Part shown: one piece after another, positions 36,021 through 43,792 of the stretch
Position numbering within the stretch: position 1 is the stretch's first letter
Layout: every line of letters starts with the position of its first letter
Assembly: GCA_963557785.1 (NCBI GenBank)
Contig: CAUWBF010000001.1
Location: forward strand, 248,001-312,000
DNA length: 64,000 bases
From: Merdicola sp963557785
GTDB lineage: Bacteria; Bacillota; Clostridia; TANB77; CAG-508
Direction of reading: 5' to 3'
The notes under the pieces: model-generated
What the model was told of the DNA's origin: nothing
Database searches by the model: none
Seen by the model: the letters and a program-made list of their open reading frames with translations, nothing else
Position numbers and translations under genes: made by a program

Positions 36021-37785
36021 TTATTTTATATTTATTATTTCTTTTATATCTTCAATAATTTTCTCTATTGTAATTCCATTTTCTTTTAATAACTCATCTA
36101 CTACATATCTGTCTGGAAAACTTTTTCTAATTCCATAATTTTTAACTTTCATATTAGTTGTTCCATAAAAACTTGCAATTTTTTCTCCGAATCCACCGAT
36201 CTATTATACCATCTTCTAATGTAATTACTATTTCATGTTCTTTTTTTAATTCTTCAAGCAAATTTTTATCTAATCCTGTAATATATCTTGGATTTATTAA
36301 TGTTGGTACAAATCCCAATTTTTCTTTTATCTCACTTACAATTTGCTCTCCTAACTGATAAAAATCTCCTAATGCAACAATTGCTACTTTACTTCCTTGT
36401 TTTTCTATTTTATACTTATTCAAATTACTATAATCTTTTTGTACTTCTCTATTATCTGAAATAACTCCATTGCATGGAATACGAATTGCTACTGGATATT
36501 TATCTTGTTCTATACTCCAATCTAACATTGCAAAATATTCTTCTTTAGATGTTGGTGCTAAATATACTAAATTTGGAATATTACTCATCATTGCTATATC
36601 ATATAATCCTAAATGCGTTACATCATTCATTCCATATACAGAAGCTGTATTTACTAAAATAGTAGCTGGATTATTATTTATACATAAATCCTGTGATAGC
36701 TGATCGTAAGTTCTTTGCATAAAACTTGAATGTGTAGCAAATACTGGCTTTCCTCCATTTTTTGCAATTCCTGATGCCATTGCTATTGCATGTTCTTCTG
36801 CAATTCCTACATCTACAAATTGCTTTCCTGCTTGTTCTCTCTTGTCTTTTGTAAAACCAATATTGGTTGGTACCCCTGCAACTAATGTTACTACTTTTGA
36901 ATCTTTTTTCATCTTATCTAATAAATAGTCTGCTGTTAAATCTGAATAATTTTCTCCTTTAAAAGTTACTTTTGGTCTTCCTGTTTCTACATAAAAAGGC
37001 ATACACCAATGCCAATTTTCTTTATTTTCTTCTGCTATTTGATAACCTTTTCCTTTTTGTGTATTGATATGAACTACTATTGGATGATTAATATCTTTTA
37101 TATCATAAAATGTATGAATTAATGTATCTAAATTATTTCCATCTTCAACATAAATATAATCTAAATTCATAGCTTTAAATAGGTTACAAGCACAAGTTCC
37201 TTTACTTTCTCTTAATTCTTTTAAATTTTTATATAGTCCTCCATGATTTTCTGCAATAGACATATCATTATCATTTACAATAATAATAAAATTACTTTGT
37301 AATTCACTTGCAAAATTTAATCCTTCTAATGCCTCACCACCACTTAAAGAACCATCTCCGATAACAGCTATTATATTTTCTTTATCGCCTTTTAAATCTC
37401 TTGCTTTTACCAGTCCTGAAGCTAAACTGATAGAAGTAGATGTATGTCCAACATTAAAGAAGTCATGTTCACTTTCTTCTGGATTTGTATAGCCTGAAAC
37501 ATCTTCAAAGTGTTCTTCATAAAGGTAGGCATCTTTTCTTCCTGTAAGCATTTTGTGTGGGTAACTTTGATGTGATACATCATATACAATTTTGTCCACT
37601 GGAGAATTAAATACATAATGTAGTGCTATAATCGTTTCTACCATACCAAAATTTGGTCCGAAATGACCTCCATGTTTACTTAACCTATTCATTAAGGCAT
37701 CTCTAATTTCTGATGCTAAAATCTTTAGCTCATCCTTACTTAATTTATTAATATCCTTAGGTTCATTTATTTTTTCTAAATACAT
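36021..37785 (-). CDS. dxs: 1-deoxy-D-xylulose-5-phosphate synthase, with a +1 shift at CGG near the end
   Basis: Dxs condenses pyruvate and glyceraldehyde-3-phosphate, the first step of the MEP pathway (ispG is at 17968). Thiamine-diphosphate motif GDGSLSGG, SKHGGHFGPNFG near residue 37, VGIAEEHAIAMASG and the transketolase C-terminal domain are present. In frame the gene stops at 36154 after IIDRW. If the C of CGG at 36196-36198 is skipped, it continues DGGFGEKIASFYG...KSFPDRYVVDELL to a TAA at 36021-36023. That restores the conserved IDGGFGEKIA motif and gives 587 aa, close to the short Dxs forms. It is preceded by a MerR-type operator. Either a recoding event or a one-base insertion explains the break. 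Confidence 0.85.
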
Positions 37786-37811
37786 TGTTTTCCCTCCTTA
37801 TTTTTTTGTAT

Positions 37812-37846
37812 ATTATATATATCACTTAGAGCTAACTCCAAGTCAA
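37812..37846 (-). promoter_or_regulatory. MerR-family operator/promoter upstream of dxs
   Basis: On the minus strand TTGACT (37841-37846) is followed by the imperfect dyad CTTGGAGTTAGCTCTAAG (37825-37842) and TATATA about 19 bases after the -35. A long 19-base spacer with an imperfect dyad in it is the hallmark of promoters activated by MerR-type regulators. Confidence 0.7.
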
Positions 37847-37958
37847 TACTTTCTATAAAATCTTTTAAAAAAATAGAAATAGTTTGATTTTACTATTTCT
37901 ATTTCATGAATTTCGTTAATAACCGCTGTAGCCGCAATGGAACTCCATCAGCTATATA

Positions 37959-38498
37959 TTATTTAAAGATTGAATATATAACTTTATTTTCTGCAAGACC
38001 TGTTTTTCTATTTATTTTTCTCTTATGTAAAATAGCTTCTTGAGACATACCTATATTTTCTAAAATTTTAGATTTTATTTGTGCTAATTTTTTATAGCCA
38101 TCATAAAATTCTGAAAAAATTACATCAAATTTCTTTTCGTTAAGTATGTAATCAATTGTAACTTTTAATGCCTCTTCCATATATCCTGAATATACTTTAT
38201 TTAAAGCAATTCCAAAATTAATCTTACATACTTTATTTAAATCAGATCTTTCAGAAGCATTAATAAATCCAATTACTTCAGAATTAGATTTATCTTCAAT
38301 AGCCCATATTAATTCATTCATTTCATATTCTCTTATATATGATGCTACCATTTTCTCTGTTTCACTCATAGTTTTATGTATATTATATCCTAAACACTCT
38401 GCTAGCTCACTTTCTGTTGCTAAATTTCTATGAACATCTTCTACATCTTCCATTCTAAATTTTCTAATTTTTAAATTTTTCGTTTCAAAATCTTTCAT
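37959..38498 (-). CDS. GNAT-family N-acetyltransferase (RimJ/RimL-like)
   Basis: A 179-aa acetyltransferase of the RimJ/RimL type: KNLKIRKFRMEDVEDVHRN at the start, EVIGFINASE (strand beta 4) and GIALNKVYSGYMEEALKVTIDY, the acetyl-CoA-binding region. This group acetylates N-termini or small amines; the substrate is unknown. SD is GGAGGATAA. It follows the bile salt hydrolase gene by 24 bases on the same strand and may be co-transcribed with it. Confidence 0.82.
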   Translation of the reverse strand: MKDFETKNLKIRKFRMEDVEDVHRNLATESELAECLGYNIHKTMSETEKMVASYIREYEMNELIWAIEDKSNSEVIGFINASERSDLNKVCKINFGIALNKVYSGYMEEALKVTIDYILNEKKFDVIFSEFYDGYKKLAQIKSKILENIGMSQEAILHKRKINRKTGLAENKVIYSIFK

Positions 38499-38522
38499 AT
38501 TTATCCTCCTGTTTACTTCTAT

Positions 38523-39500
38523 CTAATTTTGTATTTTTATTTGTTCTTCTTTTATTAACGGATATCGTATAATTTTATCTCCATCTAGATTTTCTTTATA
38601 CATATCTATTGCTGTAATTTGATGATTATCATAAGTTGTATAATAATAAATTCCTTTATTTGTATTACAGCATGATGTATAAATTGTTATTTCATATTTA
38701 TTATCACCCAAATTGCAACAGCCTCTTTGTTGATCAACTGAATTAAGAATGTGAAAAAATTGGCTTACACTTTCCTTCTCTCCCTCTCCAGAAATTGAAT
38801 TCATCTTTGTAAATGCTACTCTGACAAATCTAGATTGAGATGATAAATCTCCTGGAAGTCCTATAGCCCCCATTCCACGACTATATTCTTTTAGATTTAA
38901 GCTCTTTGCAAAATTATTTTCTGGCGATTTTGTTGACAAATTCATGTAATTATTTAAGTTAAACATTTGCTTATCAAAAGTTGGATTATTTGTTAAGACT
39001 CCTACTGGATTCTCATATATTTTAATGCCTTCTTTTAATGACTCTACTGTTATTGATTCCATACTGTCAGAAATAATCCAATGTAATTGTGCTAATGGCA
39101 ATTTATCATTAAATGGAATATTTAAAAGATTTGTTCTTTCAACTAAATTACGCGCTTCTTTTACTGTAGCACATTGGCTAAGAATCCAAGGAATAAATTC
39201 GAATTGTGTTATGTTATCTTTTCCATTAATTTCTTCATCGTTGTAGTATGCATTTCCTACAAAGTTTAGTCCTGCAATTCCAAGTCCTTTCTCATTTATA
39301 GCATCATAATATAATGGGAACTCTTCTACTACATATGCCATACCAATCATTGCATAATGAGTATTTATATTTCCTTTTTTTATAAAATGAAATGGAAAAT
39401 TTCGTGGTGTTATTGTAACTTCATCTCCATAAGAAAATTCGTAATCCAATGTACGTCCAAAATAAAAATCTTTTGTTTTATATGTTGCTGCTGTACACAT
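38523..39500 (-). CDS. bsh: Bile salt hydrolase (choloylglycine hydrolase)
   Basis: This Ntn hydrolase removes glycine or taurine from conjugated bile salts. After removal of Met the nucleophile is Cys2 (MCTAATY), with Arg16 and Asp19 in FGRTLDYE, Asn in GIAGLNFVGNAYY, GVLTNNPTFD near residue 170 and SRFVRVAF near 228. The sequence also keeps the BSH-typical NPVGVLTNNP...QMFNLNNY and SRGMG.IGLPGDLSS stretches, so it is closer to true BSH than to penicillin V acylase. 325 aa is the normal length. No signal peptide is present, so it acts in the cytoplasm. It marks a gut lifestyle. Confidence 0.93.
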   Translation of the reverse strand: MCTAATYKTKDFYFGRTLDYEFSYGDEVTITPRNFPFHFIKKGNINTHYAMIGMAYVVEEFPLYYDAINEKGLGIAGLNFVGNAYYNDEEINGKDNITQFEFIPWILSQCATVKEARNLVERTNLLNIPFNDKLPLAQLHWIISDSMESITVESLKEGIKIYENPVGVLTNNPTFDKQMFNLNNYMNLSTKSPENNFAKSLNLKEYSRGMGAIGLPGDLSSQSRFVRVAFTKMNSISGEGEKESVSQFFHILNSVDQQRGCCNLGDNKYEITIYTSCCNTNKGIYYYTTYDNHQITAIDMYKENLDGDKIIRYPLIKEEQIKIQN

Positions 39501-39669
39501 ACTATTCCTCCTTTTACCACTCCTGTACTTAGATATTTATATAACTTTTATATCATAATCATATAAAATATTCAATATCTCTTATCCTTTTACATTAAAA
39601 TAGAAAAATCCTTTAAAAAATAGAAATTTAGTGATATTATATTTACAATAAATAAATGGAGATGAAATT

Positions 39670-40656
39670 ATGATAGATAGAGAATTAAATCCTGATTATC
39701 TAAATTCTTTTTTAGATTATACAATTACTATATTAAATAAATCGCCTAATACGGTAAAAGAATATAACTACGACTTAGCAATGTTCTTAAAATTTATCAA
39801 AATGCATTTTAAACTAACTTCAGAGAAAGATTTAAAACTTATACGTATAGATGATTTATCTTTAGATACAATAAAAAAAATAGAATTAAATGATATACAT
39901 GCATTTCTTTCTTATCTTACAGTGAATAATAATAGTAAAGCTGCTACTAGGGCTCGAAAAGCTAGTAGTATAAGAGTTTTCTTTAATTATTTATCTCAAA
40001 AAGCTAATTTAATTGATAAAAATCCAGCACAAAATTTAGAATCCCCTAAATTAGATAGGCGTATGCCTAAATATCTATCTTTAGAAGATAGTAAGAAATT
40101 GTTAGATGTTGTTAGCTCTGAAGAAAATAATAAAGAAAGAGATTATGCGATTATTACTTTATTTTTAAATTGTGGAATGCGTCTTTCAGAATTAATTGGA
40201 ATAAATATTCCTGATATAAATTTTAGTGAATCTAAAATGACTGTTATTGGTAAAGGTAATAAAGAACGTACAATTTATTTAAATAATGCTTGTATGAGAG
40301 CTATCAAATCGTATCTTGAAATTAGACCTAAAGAAAGAATTAAACCTGATTCTCAAAAAGCTCTATTTTTAAGCAATAGGCGTGAAAGAATTAGTAAAAG
40401 GACTGTTCAATATATTGTTGAAAATGAATTAAGAAGAGCTGGTTTAGATACTAAAAAATATTCAGTTCATAAATTAAGACATACTGCTGCTACTTTAATG
40501 TATCAATATGGAAATGTTGACATACGTGCTCTTCAAGAATTGTTAGGACACGAAAGCATATCTACAACAGAAATTTATACTCATGTTGCAAATGAACAAG
40601 TTAGAAATGCTGTGGAAGATAATCCATTAGCTAATATAGTTAAAGGAGGTGAGTAA
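39670..40656 (+). CDS. Tyrosine recombinase XerC/XerD-like
   Basis: A 328-aa tyrosine site-specific recombinase. The N-terminal SAM-like domain (residues 1-130) and the catalytic domain are complete: R in NCGMRLSELIG, K in KGNKER, HKLRH, LLGHESI and the nucleophile Tyr in TTEIYTHV. Xer proteins resolve chromosome dimers at dif; integrases of the same size exist, but the clean housekeeping sequence and lack of phage genes favour Xer. It starts ten bases after GGAGATGA and is followed four bases later by the HdeD-like gene. Confidence 0.9.
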   Translation: MIDRELNPDYLNSFLDYTITILNKSPNTVKEYNYDLAMFLKFIKMHFKLTSEKDLKLIRIDDLSLDTIKKIELNDIHAFLSYLTVNNNSKAATRARKASSIRVFFNYLSQKANLIDKNPAQNLESPKLDRRMPKYLSLEDSKKLLDVVSSEENNKERDYAIITLFLNCGMRLSELIGINIPDINFSESKMTVIGKGNKERTIYLNNACMRAIKSYLEIRPKERIKPDSQKALFLSNRRERISKRTVQYIVENELRRAGLDTKKYSVHKLRHTAATLMYQYGNVDIRALQELLGHESISTTEIYTHVANEQVRNAVEDNPLANIVKGGE

Positions 40657-40659
40657 AAA

Positions 40660-41199
40660 TTGGATTCACATATCAAACAATATGGAAAAACATCTATAAT
40701 AGTTTCTATTTTACTTATATTATTATCTTTCTTTTTAATATTTAGACCACTAGCTTCTATTAATTTTATTATAATGGCTTTAGGATTTATAGTTGTTGCT
40801 AGTGGAATTAGTCATATTATTACGTATTTTACTAGCCCTGTAGAATTTAGAGCTTTTAGTTTTGAATTAGTTAGAGGTATCTTAGGTATAGTTGCCGGAA
40901 TTATACTTATTAGCCATCCAGAATGGGTTCATTCATTCTTACCAGTCATAATAGGAATTTGGGTAATAATTGAAAGTATTATTAATTTTCAATTATCACT
41001 AAATTTAAAGAGCTTTGTTACTGGCGGATGGATGGTTATGCTTATATTATCTATTCTTACAGTTTTATTAGGAATATTTATTATAGTGCATCCATCAATA
41101 TCTGCTGCTATATTAACAACATTCTGTGGTATATGTCTATTAATTTCAGAAATTTTAAATATCTTTGAATACGTTTATATATTCAAAAAAATGAAGTAA
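40660..41199 (+). CDS. HdeD/DUF308-like membrane protein
   Basis: A 179-aa polytopic protein with six short hydrophobic helices, the pattern of HdeD (DUF308). The helices hold LSFFLIFRPLASINF near residue 22 and LGIFIIVHPSISAAIL near 140, which show the inverted-repeat-like L.G...L..P feature of the family. HdeD is linked to acid resistance in E. coli, but the general role is unknown. TTG at 40660 is used as start with GGAGGTGAG; it is translationally close to the xer gene. Confidence 0.8.
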   Translation: MDSHIKQYGKTSIIVSILLILLSFFLIFRPLASINFIIMALGFIVVASGISHIITYFTSPVEFRAFSFELVRGILGIVAGIILISHPEWVHSFLPVIIGIWVIIESIINFQLSLNLKSFVTGGWMVMLILSILTVLLGIFIIVHPSISAAILTTFCGICLLISEILNIFEYVYIFKKMK

Positions 41200-41234
41200 A
41201 TAAAGACTATAGTATTTTTACTATAGTCTTTATT
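41199..41234. terminator. Bidirectional terminator between convergent genes
   Basis: A 16-bp perfect stem AATAAAGACTATAGTA/TACTATAGTCTTTATT with TTTT loop lies between the HdeD-like gene and cpsB. Confidence 0.92.
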
Positions 41235-41237
41235 ATT

Positions 41238-41993
41238 TTAAAAGAAAAATCTCTTTATTTTGGCTGGTTCAGCTATTTCTATATTTTCATTATTTATTAC
41301 ATGGTTTGGATTTTCTTCTGATAGCTCTTTAAACTTATCTTCACCTATTATTTTAATAATATTTGATTTTAGTTCATTCATATTACTATATATACTATGA
41401 TGTCTATGTGCATCAGAACCTAAGAAATGAATCATATTAGCTTTTAATAATTTAATCGCTGTCTTTTTTACTTCTTTGCCATATAGCCCTGATACACTTC
41501 CATAGTTCATCTGAAATAAGACTCCTTTATCAATCAAATCCAATAACATATTAGGATCTTCTTGTACGAATGAATATCTTTCTGGATGAGCTATTATTGG
41601 TACGACATTGATAGATAATAAATTATATATAGCATCTTCTAAAAATAATACTTTTGTATTCATAGGTAATTCAAATAGTAAATATTTACTATTATTCATT
41701 GTTGGAAGTTTATTCTCTTTAACTAATAAATTTAAATCTCTAGAAACATAAGCTTCGGCTCCATTGTATATTCTGATATCGATATTTTTTTCTTTTAGTC
41801 CTTCTTCTATGCTTGATATTAGCTCTTCTCTTGTTTTTTTATCACAATCATATGAACCGTCAATATAATGTGAAGTAGAAATTATTGCAGTAAATCCTGC
41901 TTCATATGCCTCTTTTATCATATCATATGTTTCTTCTATACTTCTTGAACCATCATCAATTTCTGGTAAAATATGTGAATGAAAATCTATCAT
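41238..41993 (-). CDS. cpsB: PHP-type tyrosine-protein phosphatase CpsB/CapC
   Basis: A manganese-dependent phosphatase that dephosphorylates the BY-kinase CpsD. Metal-binding motifs are MIDFHSHILPEIDDGS (start), IIAHPERY and LGSDAHRHHS. Length 251 aa is usual. It is the last of three genes (cpsC-cpsD-cpsB on the minus strand) controlling polysaccharide chain length and export, although no glycosyltransferases are seen around it. Confidence 0.92.
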   Translation of the reverse strand: MIDFHSHILPEIDDGSRSIEETYDMIKEAYEAGFTAIISTSHYIDGSYDCDKKTREELISSIEEGLKEKNIDIRIYNGAEAYVSRDLNLLVKENKLPTMNNSKYLLFELPMNTKVLFLEDAIYNLLSINVVPIIAHPERYSFVQEDPNMLLDLIDKGVLFQMNYGSVSGLYGKEVKKTAIKLLKANMIHFLGSDAHRHHSIYSNMNELKSNIIKIIGEDKFKELSEENPNHVINNENIEIAEPAKIKRFFF

Positions 41994-42003
41994 ATTTTTC
42001 TCC

Positions 42004-43008
42004 TTATTTATTATTTAATTTGCCTTTTTCAGCTTCTAAATAAGTATTAATTTTATTCAATAGTTCAGCTGTTTTTTCAACTGAAACTTGTCCGTTTTCT
42101 AATTTTATATTGTCTGCAAGTCTTATTTCTGATTTTTGTTCTGTCTCTTTTTTATCAATTTCTTTTATTGCTTTAGCTCTTAATGTTGCAAGATTATTTT
42201 CATTTTCAGATAATTTTGTTTTAATTTGAGTATTATTTACTGTTTTTTTTTGAAGGTCTGATATTTTTGATTTATTATTGTTTGTTGTTGCTTTTCTTAA
42301 AGGTTTATGTGCTCCTGATGAAGATGAACCATAATAGTAAGTATTCTCATATTTCTTTTGAGAAATTGGAACTCTATTTATTATAACTCCAGAAACTTTA
42401 CCACCAACATTTTCTATGTCCTTCTTTATTTTTTGTAAATTATCCATTTTTGTTTCTTTATAAGATGTTACTATAATTGTTGAGTCAACTAATCTAGAAA
42501 GTATTACAGAATCTGTTACTAGTAAGCTTGGTGTTCCATCAAAAATTACTAAATCACAAATTTCTCTTAAAGAAGTTATTAGTTCTTGCATTTTATCTGA
42601 TACTAATAATTCTGATGGATTTGGTGGTACATTTCCTGCTGGTATTACGAATAAATTTTCTACATCAGTTTCTCTTATATAATTTAGTATTCCTTTATCA
42701 GTTTCTCTACCATTTTCATCAATTCCTGATAAAAAATTTGAAAGTCCTGGTCTTGGAGCTACTCCAAATATTCCATATTGACGTCCTTTTCTCATATCAG
42801 CATCTACTATAATTACTTTTTTTCCTGCTTGAGCAAATGTGGCTGCTAAATTGGCTGTTGTCCAACTTTTACCCTCTGCTTGCATTGTACTTGTAATAAG
42901 TAATGTATCTAATTTTGAATTCATAAATTGTATATTAGTTCTTAATGATCTAAAAACTTCTGATATAGGAGATTTTGGATCTAAATGTGTAATTAATTCT
43001 TTTATCAT
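42004..43008 (-). CDS. cpsD: BY-kinase CpsD (capsular tyrosine autokinase)
   Basis: A bacterial tyrosine kinase with Walker A MQAEGKSWTTANL (about residue 44), Walker A' VIVDADMRKGRQ and Walker B LVIFDGTP. The Tyr cluster YENTYYYG is near residue 225, and an unusual charged tail of about 100 residues (SENENNLATLRAKAIKEIDKK...) follows, longer than in CpsD of streptococci. It works with CpsC (next gene, one-base overlap) and is reversed by CpsB. A related fused version is at 20794-22233. Confidence 0.92.
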   Translation of the reverse strand: MIKELITHLDPKSPISEVFRSLRTNIQFMNSKLDTLLITSTMQAEGKSWTTANLAATFAQAGKKVIIVDADMRKGRQYGIFGVAPRPGLSNFLSGIDENGRETDKGILNYIRETDVENLFVIPAGNVPPNPSELLVSDKMQELITSLREICDLVIFDGTPSLLVTDSVILSRLVDSTIIVTSYKETKMDNLQKIKKDIENVGGKVSGVIINRVPISQKKYENTYYYGSSSSGAHKPLRKATTNNNKSKISDLQKKTVNNTQIKTKLSENENNLATLRAKAIKEIDKKETEQKSEIRLADNIKLENGQVSVEKTAELLNKINTYLEAEKGKLNNK

Positions 43009-43721
43009 TATTTATTACCTCTCATTCTAACATCAAAATCATATTCTGGTATTTGTGCTAAAACTAGTAAACCAGTATTTTTTTCTACATCCTCTGCTGT
43101 TTTTATAGTTGTATCTAGCATATTTGCTATTAATACATATAAAGAAGCAACTACTATACCTGCAAATGCAAATAATAGCAAGTCTTTAGCATGATTAATG
43201 TTATATGGTCCTTCAGCTACTTCGGCTTGATCAACAACATGTATATTACTAATATTATATATACTTGTAACTTGATCTGTAAAAACCTTTGCTATTTCAT
43301 TTGCAATTACAGCTGCATCTTTTGGATTACTATTTTTTACAGTTATTTTTATTAATTCAGTATCTTCTACTGCTGTTACATTAACTGATTTTTTTAAATT
43401 TTCTTCTGTTAAATTTGTTAATGATAAATTACTTATAACTGTTCTTAGAACAGATTTACTTTTTACTAATTCACTATAAGTAGATATTAGTTTTTGATTT
43501 AATGTTAAGTCTGATTGTGTTATAGAACCTGTCGTTGAATTTGTACTTGCACTACTATCAGTTTTTGCTAAAACTAAAGTTGTAAAAGAACTGTAGTCAG
43601 GTTTTACTATAACAAACGAATATATTGATCCTATAATTATAAATATAATTGTTATAATAGCTATTTGTACTTTTTTGTTCCAGAAAATATTAAAAATTTC
43701 TTTTAAATCTAGTTCTTCCAT
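43008..43721 (-). CDS. cpsC: Wzz-type chain-length determinant and kinase activator CpsC
   Basis: A 237-aa membrane protein with two transmembrane helices (about residues 19-39 and 175-195) and an extracytoplasmic domain, as in Wzz/CpsC. It activates CpsD and sets polysaccharide length. The C-terminal cytoplasmic stretch (MLDTTIKTAEDVEKNTGLLVLAQIPEYDFD) is the CpsD-contact type. Its stop overlaps the CpsD start by one base, so translation is coupled. Confidence 0.92.
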   Translation of the reverse strand: MEELDLKEIFNIFWNKKVQIAIITIIFIIIGSIYSFVIVKPDYSSFTTLVLAKTDSSASTNSTTGSITQSDLTLNQKLISTYSELVKSKSVLRTVISNLSLTNLTEENLKKSVNVTAVEDTELIKITVKNSNPKDAAVIANEIAKVFTDQVTSIYNISNIHVVDQAEVAEGPYNINHAKDLLLFAFAGIVVASLYVLIANMLDTTIKTAEDVEKNTGLLVLAQIPEYDFDVRMRGNK

Positions 43722-43792
43722 CTTTTCCTCCTATTTTGCATAAAAACGTAACTATATTATATATGTTATATACTATAGATTGCAAGTATTTT

